From assembly GCF_042682565.1 (NCBI RefSeq), contig NZ_JBHUIC010000004.1: a stretch of 64,000 nucleotides of DNA, one strand, 5' to 3'. The stretch is from Pistricoccus aurantiacus. Its GTDB lineage: Bacteria > Pseudomonadota > Gammaproteobacteria > Pseudomonadales > Halomonadaceae. Positions within the stretch are counted from its first letter, which is position 1, and every line of letters starts with the position of its first letter. The translations under genes were made by a program, and so were the position numbers. This document shows, one piece after another, positions 42,241 to 51,822 of this stretch. Under the pieces are notes generated by a model that saw nothing but the letters and a program-made list of their open reading frames with translations, was not told where the DNA came from and made no database searches.

Positions 42241-45200
42241 ATGAATCCAGGGATCATGCCGCACTTTTCTCCTCTTGACCCGCCGCTCCCCCAAGGCACT
42301 CGCGATACGCTCTACTGGCAAGCCCCCCAGGGCAGCGCTACCGCCCTGGCGCTCTCGCGTCTGGCGGATGAAACGGCGCTGCTGGTGGTCACCGCGGACA
42401 CCGCCAGCGCCCAACGCCTTGAGAACGAACTGCGTTTTTTCTCCCGGGTACCGGTGATGCCGTTTCCGGACTGGGAAACCCTGCCCTACGACAGTTTCTC
42501 GCCGCATCAGGACATCGTATCCGCGCGGCTGCGCACCCTGCGGGAGCTCCAGCAGGCGGAGAACGGCATCGTGCTGGTGCCCATCAATACCCTGATGCAG
42601 CGGCTGCCGCCCACGGACTATATCGCCGGGCGGGTGCTGACCCTCGAGGTCGGCATGACCGTCGATCGGGAACTGTTCCGCAAGACCCTTTCTCGGGCGG
42701 GCTACCGGGCGGTGGAAACCGTCTACGAGCCCGGCGAATACGCCCTGCGGGGCGCGCTGATCGACCTTTACCCCATGGGCTGCGAGGCGCCGCTGCGTCT
42801 GGATCTGTTCGACGACGAGCTGGACAGCCTGCGCTATTTCGACCCGGACACCCAGCGCAGCACCGACAAGGTGGAAAGCGTCGAGCTGCTGCCCGCCCAT
42901 GAATATCCGCTGACCCGCTCCGCCATCGCCTGCTTTCGTGAAGGTTTCGAAACCCTGTTCGACGTGGACCCGCGCCAGAGTCCACTATACAACGATGCGC
43001 TGAAAGGTATTCCTTCGCCGGGACTGGAGCAGTATCTGCCGCTGTTCTTCGAGGAAACCGCCACGCTGTTCGATCACCTGATGGATGACGCTCGGGTTGC
43101 GCTGATGCCCGGTGTGTATCACGCCGCGCAGCAGCACTGGGCTTCGATTCAGTCCCGCTTCGAGAATCTCGGCGTGGACCCGACCCGCCCATTGCTGCCA
43201 CCCCATCGGGCCTTCGTGCCGGTGGATGAAGTCTTCGCCGCCATCAAGCGCCGCCCCCGGGTCGAGCTGGTGACGGATGATGAACACCCCCACGCGCGGC
43301 TTTCCGCCACCCGCGCGCTGCCGGCGATTGCCATCGACGCCCGGGCCCACGCCCCTCTCGCGGCGCTGAATGCCTTTGTTACCGAGCATGGCGACACTCG
43401 AATCCTGTTCCTGGCGGAATCCCGAGGCCGACGGGAAGCCCTGGAAGAAACCTTGGCGCCGCTCGGCCTCGAGCCTAAGGATGTGGCGAGCTGGCAGGAA
43501 TTTCTGGAAAGCGATGCGCGTATGGCGATTGGCCAGGGACAGCTGGACAGTGGCCTTTGGCTTGACTCACCCAACCTGGCGATCATTTCGGAAACCGAAC
43601 TGTTCGGCGAAGTGGTACGCCAGAGCCGACGCCGAGAAAAGGCCACGGATGACAGCGAACTGGCAGTGCGCCATCTTTCCGAACTCAGGCCCGGCAATCC
43701 GGTGGTGCATCAGACTCATGGCGTGGGTCGCTATCTGGGACTGGAGACTCTGGAAGCCGGCGGCCAGGCGGCGGAATTCCTGGCGCTGGAATATGCCGGC
43801 GGCGCCAAGCTTTATGTGCCGGTGGATAGCCTGCAGCTGATTTCCCGCTATGCCGGGGCCAGCGATGAAACCGCCCCGCTCCATCGGCTCGGCTCGGATC
43901 AGTGGGAAAAGGCCAAGCGCAAGGCGGCTGAGAAGGTGCGAGACAGCGCCGCGGAACTGCTGGATATCTATGCCCGACGTGAAGCCCGGGAAGGCTTCGC
44001 CTGCGATTTCCCCGCGGAGGACTACGCCCGTTTCGCAGCCAGTTTTACCTTCGAGGAAACCCCGGATCAGCGCCAGGCCATCCAGGCGGTGATCGACGAC
44101 ATGACTGCGCCGCGTCCCATGGACCGCGTGGTGTGCGGCGACGTGGGCTTCGGCAAGACGGAGGTCGCCATGCGCGCCGCTTTCCTGGCGGTGAATTCCA
44201 ACCGTCAGGTGGTGGTGCTGGTGCCCACCACCCTGCTCGCCCAGCAGCATTACGACAACTTCCGCGACCGCTTCGCGGACACGGCGATACGCATCGAGCT
44301 GGTGTCCCGCTTCACCGGCGGCAAGGGTCAGGCTCAGGCGCTGGAACGCATTCGCGACGGCCAGGCGGATATCGTCATCGGTACCCATAAGCTGCTGTCC
44401 CGCTCCATGGAGTTTCCCAACATGGGTCTCTTGATCATCGACGAGGAGCACCGCTTCGGCGTGGCCCAGAAGGAGCGTCTGAAGCAGCTGCGGGCGGAGG
44501 TGGATATCCTGACCCTGACCGCGACGCCGATTCCCCGCACCCTGAACATGGCCATGAGCGGCATGCGGGATCTTTCGATCATCGCCACCCCACCGGCTCG
44601 GCGACTCTCCGTCAAGACCTTCGTGCAAAGCCGCAACGAAGCGGTGATCAAGGAAGCGCTGTTACGGGAAATCCTGCGCGGCGGACAGGTCTATTACCTG
44701 CACAACGAGGTCAGGACCATCGAGACCGCCGCGGAAAAGCTGCGGGAAATGCTGCCGGAAGCCCAGGTGGGGGTGGCGCACGGCCAGTTGCCGGAGCGCT
44801 CTCTGGAGCGCATCATGTCGGACTTCTATCACAAGCGCTTCAACGTGCTGGTATGCTCCACCATCATCGAAACCGGTATCGACGTACCCACCGCCAACAC
44901 CATCGTCATCGAACGGGCGGACAAGTTCGGTCTGGCCCAGTTGCATCAGCTGCGCGGTCGGGTGGGTCGCAGCCATCATCAGGCCTACGCCTACCTGCTG
45001 ACGCCGCCGCCCAAGGCGATCACCCGGGACGCGGTGAAGCGCCTGGAAGCCATCAGCCAGGCGGAGGATCTCGGCGCCGGCTTCACCCTGGCCAGCCACG
45101 ATATGGAGATTCGCGGCGCCGGCGAGCTGCTGGGAGACGAGCAGAGCGGTCAGATCGAAACCATCGGCTACAATCTATATATGCAGATGCTCGATCGGGC

Positions 45201-45705
45201 GGTGAAGGCCATTCGTACCGGCAAGACGCCGAATATCGAGGCGCCCCTGGACGAAGGCGTTGAAATCAAGCTTAATCTCCCCGCGCTGATACCGGACGAT
45301 TATCTGCAGGATGTACAGCAGCGCCTGATCATGTATAAACGCATCGCCAACACACAGAACGACGCGGAACTTCGAGAGCTGCAGGTGGAAATGATCGATC
45401 GCTTCGGCCTGCTGCCGGCACCGGTCAAGACGCTGTTTCGGCAGACAAGCCTGCGCCAGCGCGCCGAGCGACTGGGCATCACTCTCCTGGAAGCCGGCGA
45501 GCAGCGTGGCCGAGCGGTGTTCGGCGCCGAGACCCGAGTCGATCCCATGACCTTGGTCAGCCTGATTCAGCAGGATCCCCGCCACTACCGCCTGGAAGGC
45601 GCGCACACGCTGCGCTTCGAGGCGGAGATGGCCACCCCGGAAGCTCGCTTCGAACAACTCGAAGCGCTGCTGGAGACATTCAATCGCAAGGCCGAGGCAG
45701 CTTGA
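42241..45705 (+). CDS. mfd: Transcription-repair coupling factor Mfd
   Basis: 1154 residues, full length. It shows the UvrB-homology N-terminal module (PFPDWETLPYDSFSPHQDI), the RNA-polymerase-interacting domain (VHQTHGVGRYLGLETLE), an SF2 translocase with Walker A GDVGFGKTEVA at about residue 632 and IIDEEHRFGV, then the TRCF tail. Mfd removes stalled RNA polymerase and recruits UvrA. The start could be ATG 42241 or ATG 42256 (MPHFSPLDPP), which has AGGGA before it. It is divergent from gap. Confidence 0.96.
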   Translation: MNPGIMPHFSPLDPPLPQGTRDTLYWQAPQGSATALALSRLADETALLVVTADTASAQRLENELRFFSRVPVMPFPDWETLPYDSFSPHQDIVSARLRTLRELQQAENGIVLVPINTLMQRLPPTDYIAGRVLTLEVGMTVDRELFRKTLSRAGYRAVETVYEPGEYALRGALIDLYPMGCEAPLRLDLFDDELDSLRYFDPDTQRSTDKVESVELLPAHEYPLTRSAIACFREGFETLFDVDPRQSPLYNDALKGIPSPGLEQYLPLFFEETATLFDHLMDDARVALMPGVYHAAQQHWASIQSRFENLGVDPTRPLLPPHRAFVPVDEVFAAIKRRPRVELVTDDEHPHARLSATRALPAIAIDARAHAPLAALNAFVTEHGDTRILFLAESRGRREALEETLAPLGLEPKDVASWQEFLESDARMAIGQGQLDSGLWLDSPNLAIISETELFGEVVRQSRRREKATDDSELAVRHLSELRPGNPVVHQTHGVGRYLGLETLEAGGQAAEFLALEYAGGAKLYVPVDSLQLISRYAGASDETAPLHRLGSDQWEKAKRKAAEKVRDSAAELLDIYARREAREGFACDFPAEDYARFAASFTFEETPDQRQAIQAVIDDMTAPRPMDRVVCGDVGFGKTEVAMRAAFLAVNSNRQVVVLVPTTLLAQQHYDNFRDRFADTAIRIELVSRFTGGKGQAQALERIRDGQADIVIGTHKLLSRSMEFPNMGLLIIDEEHRFGVAQKERLKQLRAEVDILTLTATPIPRTLNMAMSGMRDLSIIATPPARRLSVKTFVQSRNEAVIKEALLREILRGGQVYYLHNEVRTIETAAEKLREMLPEAQVGVAHGQLPERSLERIMSDFYHKRFNVLVCSTIIETGIDVPTANTIVIERADKFGLAQLHQLRGRVGRSHHQAYAYLLTPPPKAITRDAVKRLEAISQAEDLGAGFTLASHDMEIRGAGELLGDEQSGQIETIGYNLYMQMLDRAVKAIRTGKTPNIEAPLDEGVEIKLNLPALIPDDYLQDVQQRLIMYKRIANTQNDAELRELQVEMIDRFGLLPAPVKTLFRQTSLRQRAERLGITLLEAGEQRGRAVFGAETRVDPMTLVSLIQQDPRHYRLEGAHTLRFEAEMATPEARFEQLEALLETFNRKAEAA

Positions 45706-45734
45706 TGCCTTCAAAGAAAGAAAAAGGATTACGC

Positions 45735-46919
45735 ATGGTACGCAACTCATGGCATGCCCGGGCACGTTTGTCCGGTCGCCACCTTCTGTTGGCTCTGACG
45801 ACGCTGACACTTATATCGCCCGCCCTGTCGCTGGGGGCGCAAGGCGTTCCCGAGAACGCCTCCATCATCGAATGGGCGGATCAGACGCAGACCAAGGAAA
45901 GAGAAACGACAAAGGAAAGCGAGAAGACGGACAAGCCTAAGCGACCCGCGGAGCCGGAGCGATGGACCCGGGAAACCTGGGAGCAGGGAAAATGGCCGCA
46001 GGGATTTTATCCGCTACCGGAGGAAGGCGAACTGGTCGGCGAAGTGTATACGGTGACCGCCAAGAAAGCGGACACGCTGCTGGATATCGGCCACAAGCAC
46101 GGTATCGGCTATGAAGAAATGCGCCGCGCCAACCCGGATGTCAACGTCTGGTATCCCCAGGAAGGCAGCGAGATCACCATCCCCGCTCGCTTCATTCTCC
46201 CCAAGGGGCCCAAGGAAGGCGTCACGGTAAACGTGGCGGAAATGCGCCTGTATTACTATCCGCCGACCAAGAAAGGCGACATACCCCGGGTGGAAACCTA
46301 TCCGGTCAGCGTCGGTCGCATGGACTGGAAAACGCCGCTTGGCACTACGCGAATCACGGAAAAAACCAAGAATCCCAAATGGTATCCGCCCGCGTCGATC
46401 CGCAAGGAGCACGCGGAAGCCGGCGATCCCTTGCCGAGCGTGGTCCCCGCGGGACCGGACAATCCGATGGGCAGCCGCAAGATGCGCCTGGACATTCCCG
46501 GTTACCTGATCCACGGCACCAACCGCCCGGATGGCGTCGGCATGCGCGTTACCCACGGCTGCATCCGCATGCTGCCGGAGGACGTGGAATCCCTGTTCGA
46601 CAAGCTCGAGGTTGGCACCAAGGTCCATCTGATCAACGAGCAGTTCAAGCTGGGCTGGTCCGACGGCACGCTTTTCGTACAGGCGTATCCCTACCTGGAC
46701 AAGGAGGAAGGCACCACCCTGGACCGGGTCACTGAGGCGGTGGACAAGGTCAACACCTCGGTCAAGGGGCTGGATTACGAAGTCGATTACAAGCGCTTGA
46801 AGGAAGTGGTGGAGGTACCGCGCGGTCAACCCGTTGCCCTGAATTACACTCCCATGCCGCAATACTGGCATAACGAAGTGATACTGGTGGCGGCCCGGCA
46901 GTCTCAGCAAGGCGGCTAG
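45735..46919 (+). CDS. L,D-transpeptidase (ErfK/YbiS family) with LysM
   Basis: 394 residues from ATG 45735, chosen for its AAAGGA ribosome site; in-frame TTG 45702 and ATG 45705 are alternatives. It has a signal peptide (LLLALTTLTLISPALSLGAQG), a charged linker, a LysM-like region (YTVTAKKADTLLDIGHKHGIGYEEMRRANPDVN) and a YkuD catalytic domain with HGTNRPDGVGMRVTHGCIRML. The catalytic Cys is near residue 274. In the periplasm it would crosslink peptidoglycan or attach lipoprotein. It lies right behind mfd. Confidence 0.93.
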   Translation: MVRNSWHARARLSGRHLLLALTTLTLISPALSLGAQGVPENASIIEWADQTQTKERETTKESEKTDKPKRPAEPERWTRETWEQGKWPQGFYPLPEEGELVGEVYTVTAKKADTLLDIGHKHGIGYEEMRRANPDVNVWYPQEGSEITIPARFILPKGPKEGVTVNVAEMRLYYYPPTKKGDIPRVETYPVSVGRMDWKTPLGTTRITEKTKNPKWYPPASIRKEHAEAGDPLPSVVPAGPDNPMGSRKMRLDIPGYLIHGTNRPDGVGMRVTHGCIRMLPEDVESLFDKLEVGTKVHLINEQFKLGWSDGTLFVQAYPYLDKEEGTTLDRVTEAVDKVNTSVKGLDYEVDYKRLKEVVEVPRGQPVALNYTPMPQYWHNEVILVAARQSQQGG

Positions 46920-46955
46920 CCGCCAGCTTGTCTTTTGGGCAAGAGCGTTAAAACG

Positions 46956-46991
46956 AAAAGCGCCCTGCAAGAAATTTCGCAGGGCGCTTTT
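46956..46991 (+). terminator. Bidirectional-type terminator after the L,D-transpeptidase
   Basis: Thirteen-base arms AAAAGCGCCCTGC and GCAGGGCGCTTTT with a ten-base loop. The A and T tails allow use on both strands, so it may also end the tRNA transcript from the minus strand. Confidence 0.88.
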
Positions 46992-47005
46992 CATGTCATG
47001 GTATC

Positions 47006-47082
47006 TGGTAGGACCAAGCGGATTTGAACCGCTGACCTCCACGATGTCAACGTGGCGCTCTAACCAACTGAGCTATGGTCCT
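47006..47082 (-). tRNA. tRNA-Val (GAC), copy 1
   Basis: 77 bases including an encoded CCA. On the minus strand the acceptor starts AGGACCATAG, the anticodon loop is TTGACAT with anticodon GAC (valine), and the T arm has the GGTTTGAATCC loop region. It is identical to the copy at 47134. Confidence 0.95.
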
Positions 47083-47133
47083 GGAACGCGCGTCCCGGGA
47101 AAACTCCGACGGATGCGATTCAAGCGAGATGTA

Positions 47134-47210
47134 TGGTAGGACCAAGCGGATTTGAACCGCTGACCTCCACGATGTCAACGTGGCGCTCTAACCAACTGAG
47201 CTATGGTCCT
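47134..47210 (-). tRNA. tRNA-Val (GAC), copy 2
   Basis: Same 77-base sequence as copy 1, 51 bases upstream in transcription order, with encoded CCA. The two are probably processed from one transcript. Confidence 0.95.
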
Positions 47211-47387
47211 ACAGATGCCGGCGGCGGGTAAGCCGCCCCAACGACGGATGAGCATTTTACGCATCCTTCCCTGGATTGCAAGCCTCTCGGCGTCTATCGA
47301 CAAGCGCGTCGAGCCATGATTATTTAACAATCAATTCTTATATGCTTAATCCAGTTTGATATGCTGAACCAACATAAGGAAACGCCC

Positions 47388-48452
47388 ATGCTGAGTCTCG
47401 CCTTGGCTGTCGTCACCGCCATACTGCTCGCCGCTACGACGCTGGGGCGTATTCCGATTCATCGCTGGTGGGCCAGGGCCTGCGAATTTCCTCGCCTGCA
47501 AATCGCCGGGATGGCGCTGCTGCTGCTGCTGGCCTCGTTTTTCGCCGAACCGGGCTGGCGGCTGACGCTGATATTGATCAACGCCTTTATTTTAGTAACA
47601 CAATTGGTACGTATCCTGCCCTATACCCCTTTCATGCCCGTCCAAGTCAAGAAGACGGACCCTGATGGTGACGACAGCCGCTGCGTTACCCTGCTGGTGT
47701 CCAACGTGCTGACCCCCAACCGGGAGTCCCACAAGCTGATTGAACAGATCGACGCGCATCAGCCGGATATCGTGCTGACCCTGGAAAGCGACGACTGGTG
47801 GCAGCAGCAACTGGACCCGGTGCTCGACGAAAAGTGGCCGTACAGCGTCAAGATCCCCTTGGACAACCTCTACGGCATGCACCTGTATTCTCGCCTACCC
47901 CTGGAAGACACCGAGGTCAAGTGGCTGATTCAGGACGATATCCCTTCCATTCACAGCTGGCTGCGCCTGCCCAGCGGCGACCGGGTACGGCTCTACGCCC
48001 TGCATCCGCGCCCTCCCGCCCCCAGCGAAAGCGAGACCTCCCTATGGCGGGACGGCGAACTGCTGCTGGTGGGTCAGCAGATCCACGAGCATCAGGATCC
48101 GACCCTGGCGGCGGGAGACCTCAACGACGTGGCCTGGTCCCGTTCCACCCGCATGTTCTGCCGAGTCAGCCACATGATGGACCCGCGCCGCGGTCGCGGC
48201 ATGTTCAGCACCTTTCATGCCCAATATCCATTCCTGCGCTGGCCGTTGGACCATATCTTCGTCAGCGAACACTTTACCCTGACTCGAATGCAGCGCCTCA
48301 AGGAGATCGGCTCGGATCACTTCCCGATCCTCGCTACCCTGTGCTTTCAACCCAGTCGCTCCGATGAGCAGGAGGCGCCGGAAGCGAAGGACGATGACCG
48401 TGAAGACGCGGATGACACTATCAAGGAAGCAAAAGAACAGGGACAGCAATAG
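47388..48452 (+). CDS. Membrane-anchored endonuclease/exonuclease/phosphatase (EEP) family protein
   Basis: 354 residues from ATG 47388, preceded by AAGGAA. Two or three N-terminal membrane segments (ALAVVTAILLAATTLG, MALLLLLASFF and LTLILINAFILV) are followed by an EEP domain with LVSNVLTPN, Glu in LTLESDDWW, LHPRPP, AGDLNDVAWS, and the end PLDHIFVSEHF then GSDHFPILATL. The Asp-His pair and the Asn are the metal-site residues of DNase I-like phosphatases. The acidic tail is low complexity. The substrate is unknown; a periplasmic-side catalytic domain is inferred. Confidence 0.85.
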   Translation: MLSLALAVVTAILLAATTLGRIPIHRWWARACEFPRLQIAGMALLLLLASFFAEPGWRLTLILINAFILVTQLVRILPYTPFMPVQVKKTDPDGDDSRCVTLLVSNVLTPNRESHKLIEQIDAHQPDIVLTLESDDWWQQQLDPVLDEKWPYSVKIPLDNLYGMHLYSRLPLEDTEVKWLIQDDIPSIHSWLRLPSGDRVRLYALHPRPPAPSESETSLWRDGELLLVGQQIHEHQDPTLAAGDLNDVAWSRSTRMFCRVSHMMDPRRGRGMFSTFHAQYPFLRWPLDHIFVSEHFTLTRMQRLKEIGSDHFPILATLCFQPSRSDEQEAPEAKDDDREDADDTIKEAKEQGQQ

Positions 48453-48478
48453 CCGAACTACACGAGCCAACGCAAAAC

Positions 48479-48505
48479 GCCTCGTCGAGATTTGATCGGC
48501 GAGGC
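48479..48505 (+). terminator. Probable terminator after the EEP gene
   Basis: Arms GCCTCGTCGA and TCGGCGAGGC with a short loop, weak T tail. It lies in the small gap before the AT-rich island. Confidence 0.5.
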
Positions 48506-48596
48506 ATTGTCAATCATGGCATCACACGCCAGTTCTTGTGCAAGTTGAAAGGACGCTTATATACTTTATGCAGCTTGAACCCTAGCTTTACTATAA

Positions 48597-49907
48597 TTAT
48601 TTAGACAAATAATTATCATTATATCGATCTTGTAGATACACATTTGTATAAGGATATTGATTTGAACTGTCATACATGGCATACGCTTTATCGATACAGT
48701 ACTGACAAGACTTCCTTGGTACCGTAATGGCAAGTATATGCGCGGATTCGTCATTGCTTGAATCAATAATGCTGAGACCAGAGCAATCATCACAAATTAT
48801 GAATTTTTGCACCTGGTGCTCCGTAATCCCAGCAGTGTCAAAGTAAATTTTTCGTTCTCTTGTCACTTCTTTTTTATTTTTAAACTTTTCTTCCGCCAGC
48901 TCTTTCTTGTGTCTCCAAAGACTATAGACAACCTCAGACAGTTTTTCGATATGATTTGTTATGGCTGTATCTTGTTTTAACTTATCAGCATCGTAGTCAG
49001 GCTCAAATACATGTGAATAATCAAGACCTGCCATCGCCAAAATAATACCCAAATTGATATAAGGCAGTGCTCCTTCTATCGAGTAGCCACCTTCCAGCAC
49101 CGCCATATCTGGATTCAAACGCTCATTTAGTATTGCATAACCTTGAGCTGTAAAATTCATATTTGTGAGCGGATCGCTGTAGTGATTATCTTGTCCAGCC
49201 GAATTGATAATGATATCCGGCTTGAAATCATTCAAAACCGGAATCACTACATTATCTAATATATATAAAAACCCTTCTTCGCCGGTTCCGGGCGGAAGCG
49301 GAATATTGATATTATAACCATATGCTGATGGTCCACCAAATTCTTCTATACTTCCCGTTCCCGGATATAAACTTCTTCCATCCTGGTGGAGTGATATAAA
49401 GAGTGTATCCTTGTCATTCCAGTAAACATCTTGAGTTCCATCACCGTGATGTGCATCTGTATCAACTATAGCGACTTTTAGATCACCATAGTCTTGCCTG
49501 ATGCGTTCTAACGCTACTGCTCCGACATTGACAGTACAAAAACCTCGACCTCCATATACAACCCGGTGTGCATGATGCCCCGGGGGTCTGACCAAGGCAA
49601 AAGACTTGTTTACTTCTTTTTCCATTACTGCCTTATATGCTCTTATCGCTCCTCCAGCAGCAACAAGATGTGACTGCGATAGCTGACTCGCTACATTGGG
49701 CACCATAATGTGAACTCTTGATACATCTTTTTCGCTTGCAATAACTGGATTGTAAAATTCGATCCCTTCAATATCTTGAATTCCTTCTTCGAAGATTTGG
49801 TCTTGTGTATATAACAACCTCTCTTCACGTTCAGGGTGTGTTTTTGAAATTGCCCAGTCAAAGGCTGGAAAAAAGACTAAGCCCAACCTATTCTTGGCTT
49901 TAAACAT
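48597..49907 (-). CDS. Histone-deacetylase-fold amidohydrolase with zinc-ribbon-like tail
   Basis: 436 residues. The HDAC/acetylpolyamine-amidohydrolase fold is clear: charge-relay His111-His112 (RPPGHHAHR), zinc ligands Asp151 and His153 (VDTDAHHGDGTQD) and Asp240 (SAGQDNHYSDPL), and catalytic-type Tyr275 (EGGYS). Such enzymes remove acyl groups from amines. After about residue 340 there is an extra domain with CDDC (372-375) and CQYC (401-404), spaced like a zinc ribbon and not part of the normal fold. The DNA is much more AT-rich than the surroundings. It lies 142 bases after a hydantoinase-A-like gene on the same strand. Confidence 0.87.
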   Translation of the reverse strand: MFKAKNRLGLVFFPAFDWAISKTHPEREERLLYTQDQIFEEGIQDIEGIEFYNPVIASEKDVSRVHIMVPNVASQLSQSHLVAAGGAIRAYKAVMEKEVNKSFALVRPPGHHAHRVVYGGRGFCTVNVGAVALERIRQDYGDLKVAIVDTDAHHGDGTQDVYWNDKDTLFISLHQDGRSLYPGTGSIEEFGGPSAYGYNINIPLPPGTGEEGFLYILDNVVIPVLNDFKPDIIINSAGQDNHYSDPLTNMNFTAQGYAILNERLNPDMAVLEGGYSIEGALPYINLGIILAMAGLDYSHVFEPDYDADKLKQDTAITNHIEKLSEVVYSLWRHKKELAEEKFKNKKEVTRERKIYFDTAGITEHQVQKFIICDDCSGLSIIDSSNDESAHILAITVPRKSCQYCIDKAYAMYDSSNQYPYTNVYLQDRYNDNYLSK

Positions 49908-50049
49908 TTCACCTTCTCCTTTTAAACGGTAATCTCATATTCCAGGCACGTATACAGTCTCCATACAGCCATATATCCGGCCTGTTGTCGCAGCCCGAGA
50001 CTTTGGACCTCGTTGAAAAATTCGTGCATCGCGTATTTATAACGCTAGA

Positions 50050-51714
50050 TCATTGAGACCGCCAATCGTGGATCAATCCTGGTGTTATCTGAGCCCTGAC
50101 CCTGATATTCTTGAAAACTCCTGAAAACCCTTTGACCATGTTAAAACTATTTGACTCGACGATTTCAGCTTCAATATCAGCTTTATTCGCTCCGAGCTTG
50201 ATAGCGCTGTCTCTAACAATTTCCAAGGCTCTATTCTCAGCCATTTCTAAATTGTAATTTCGATTAATCGTTTCGTATATTCCTGCTTCTGGTGCGGACA
50301 ATATTCCACGTTCAGTGTCAGCATGCATATTGATTTCTAGTGTTGGCTTGGCAAGTGCTGCCCCAACTGCGTTTGCGGTTTTGTATTCTTCTGGATACTT
50401 GACTTTCACTGCAAATTTTTTCTCTAAAAGAGGTGCTAATATTTTAGCTGGCCCGCCAATAACATTAACGAACTGCGGTTCTATTCTTTTGTTTTCAAGT
50501 AATTCTTTGACTGTATAAACCGGGTGGGCATTAATTTTTATCAATAAGTTATCGACTTTTTCTTTAATCAGACCGGTCATTATATCCAATGTTTTATTTG
50601 CGGCTTCTTTTATAGATAAATCCAACCCCTTGGCTAACTCTCCTACTGCCAAAACCGCTTTTTCTTTATTTTTCCCATCGAGTTTACCTAGAGCAACCAT
50701 TGCATCAGTTGGCGTTAGATATTCACCGCCAAAGGCAATTGGAGGTCCCATCCTTTGCGGGCCTATCTTAAGTTTATTATCCTCCATCCTTACATAGCTA
50801 TCGCCACCGAGGCCAATGGAAACTGAATAGATCGCTCTAATCAAAGTTTTATGATTATCAATATTTATTCCTAGTGGTTCGAACAGCTGAACTCCATCTG
50901 CCAGGAAAAAGATGTCAGTCGTTGTCCCACCAATATCTAAAAGCACCCCATCGTCAATTTCTGAAAACAAGGCACTAAGTCCCATGAAACTAGCTGCCGG
51001 TCCTGATAGGATAGTCTCGATAGGATTATTTTTCGCCGTATCTAAATCCATTGTTCCACCATCAGCCTTCAGTACATAGACCGGAACGTCGACCCCTTCT
51101 CGCTTAAGCGATTTTTCAAAATTTTCAGCAAATTCCCTAAACGTGTTATTTACGGCTGCACTTAGATAAGTTGTATTAACTCTTCTGGGAAAGTTTAATC
51201 TTCCTGATGAACTATGCCCCATTGCAACGGTGTCAAAGTCGTCTATCAACATTTCTGAAATTTGTTTTTCGTGGCTCGGGTTCCTAGTAGAAAATTTGCT
51301 GACTATCCCGATAGATTCCATATTATTTTTAATAAAATTATCTCTAATAGTCTTTATTTCATCCTCGACTATTTCTTTAACTACAATCCCTCGATGGTCA
51401 GTATAACCAGAAATAAATTCTAATTGGTCACCTACACGACTAAAATCATAATTCATGCCAGGGCCGCTTTGAACTATCATTCCAACCTTGCTTACCCTTT
51501 TTTCAACAATCGCATTTGTTGATACAGTCGTACTCAAGTTAATTCTAGAGACTTTACTTTTATCGATATCTTCTAATAAAATTTTCAGCGTAGTCCAGAT
51601 AGTCTCAAATAAATTATTTCTGTCTGTGATTTTTTTTGATGTTTTAATTATATTGCCATTACTAATGACTGCACCGTCTATATGAGTTCCACCTACATCT
51701 ATTCCAATAATCAT
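50050..51714 (-). CDS. Hydantoinase/oxoprolinase family protein (HyuA-like)
   Basis: 554 residues. It begins IIGIDVGGTHIDGAVI, an actin/hexokinase-type phosphate motif of Hydant_A_N. The hydantoinase_A domain follows with LSGPAASFMGL and LLDIGGTTTDIFF near residue 258, and near the end VNVIGGPAKILAPLL. Family members open cyclic amides (hydantoin, 5-oxoproline) or carboxylate substrates with ATP, usually together with a HyuB subunit. No hyuB is present here. AT-rich base use like the HDAC gene, unlike the fumC and EEP neighbours, suggests joint acquisition. Start ATG 51712-51714. Confidence 0.88.
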   Translation of the reverse strand: MIIGIDVGGTHIDGAVISNGNIIKTSKKITDRNNLFETIWTTLKILLEDIDKSKVSRINLSTTVSTNAIVEKRVSKVGMIVQSGPGMNYDFSRVGDQLEFISGYTDHRGIVVKEIVEDEIKTIRDNFIKNNMESIGIVSKFSTRNPSHEKQISEMLIDDFDTVAMGHSSSGRLNFPRRVNTTYLSAAVNNTFREFAENFEKSLKREGVDVPVYVLKADGGTMDLDTAKNNPIETILSGPAASFMGLSALFSEIDDGVLLDIGGTTTDIFFLADGVQLFEPLGINIDNHKTLIRAIYSVSIGLGGDSYVRMEDNKLKIGPQRMGPPIAFGGEYLTPTDAMVALGKLDGKNKEKAVLAVGELAKGLDLSIKEAANKTLDIMTGLIKEKVDNLLIKINAHPVYTVKELLENKRIEPQFVNVIGGPAKILAPLLEKKFAVKVKYPEEYKTANAVGAALAKPTLEINMHADTERGILSAPEAGIYETINRNYNLEMAENRALEIVRDSAIKLGANKADIEAEIVESNSFNMVKGFSGVFKNIRVRAQITPGLIHDWRSQ

Positions 51715-51762
51715 CTACAACCCTCCCAAGCCTTTCAGTAGGAGCATATATTAATAGACACA

Positions 51763-51800
51763 TAAAAAGCGCCTCATCGATACTGGATCGGTGAGGCGCA
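51763..51800 (-). terminator. Terminator after fumC
   Basis: Arms GCGCCTCATCGA and TCGGTGAGGCGC (one G-T pair), followed on the minus strand by five T. It lies between fumC and the AT-rich island. Confidence 0.85.
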
Positions 51801-51822
51801 GTCAAAATCCGGAACCGACCGG

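Noticed and set aside
47006..47210. Tandem repeat at 47006-47210 as a mobile or CRISPR repeat
   Set aside because: The repeated unit is a tRNA-Val gene with full cloverleaf and CCA.
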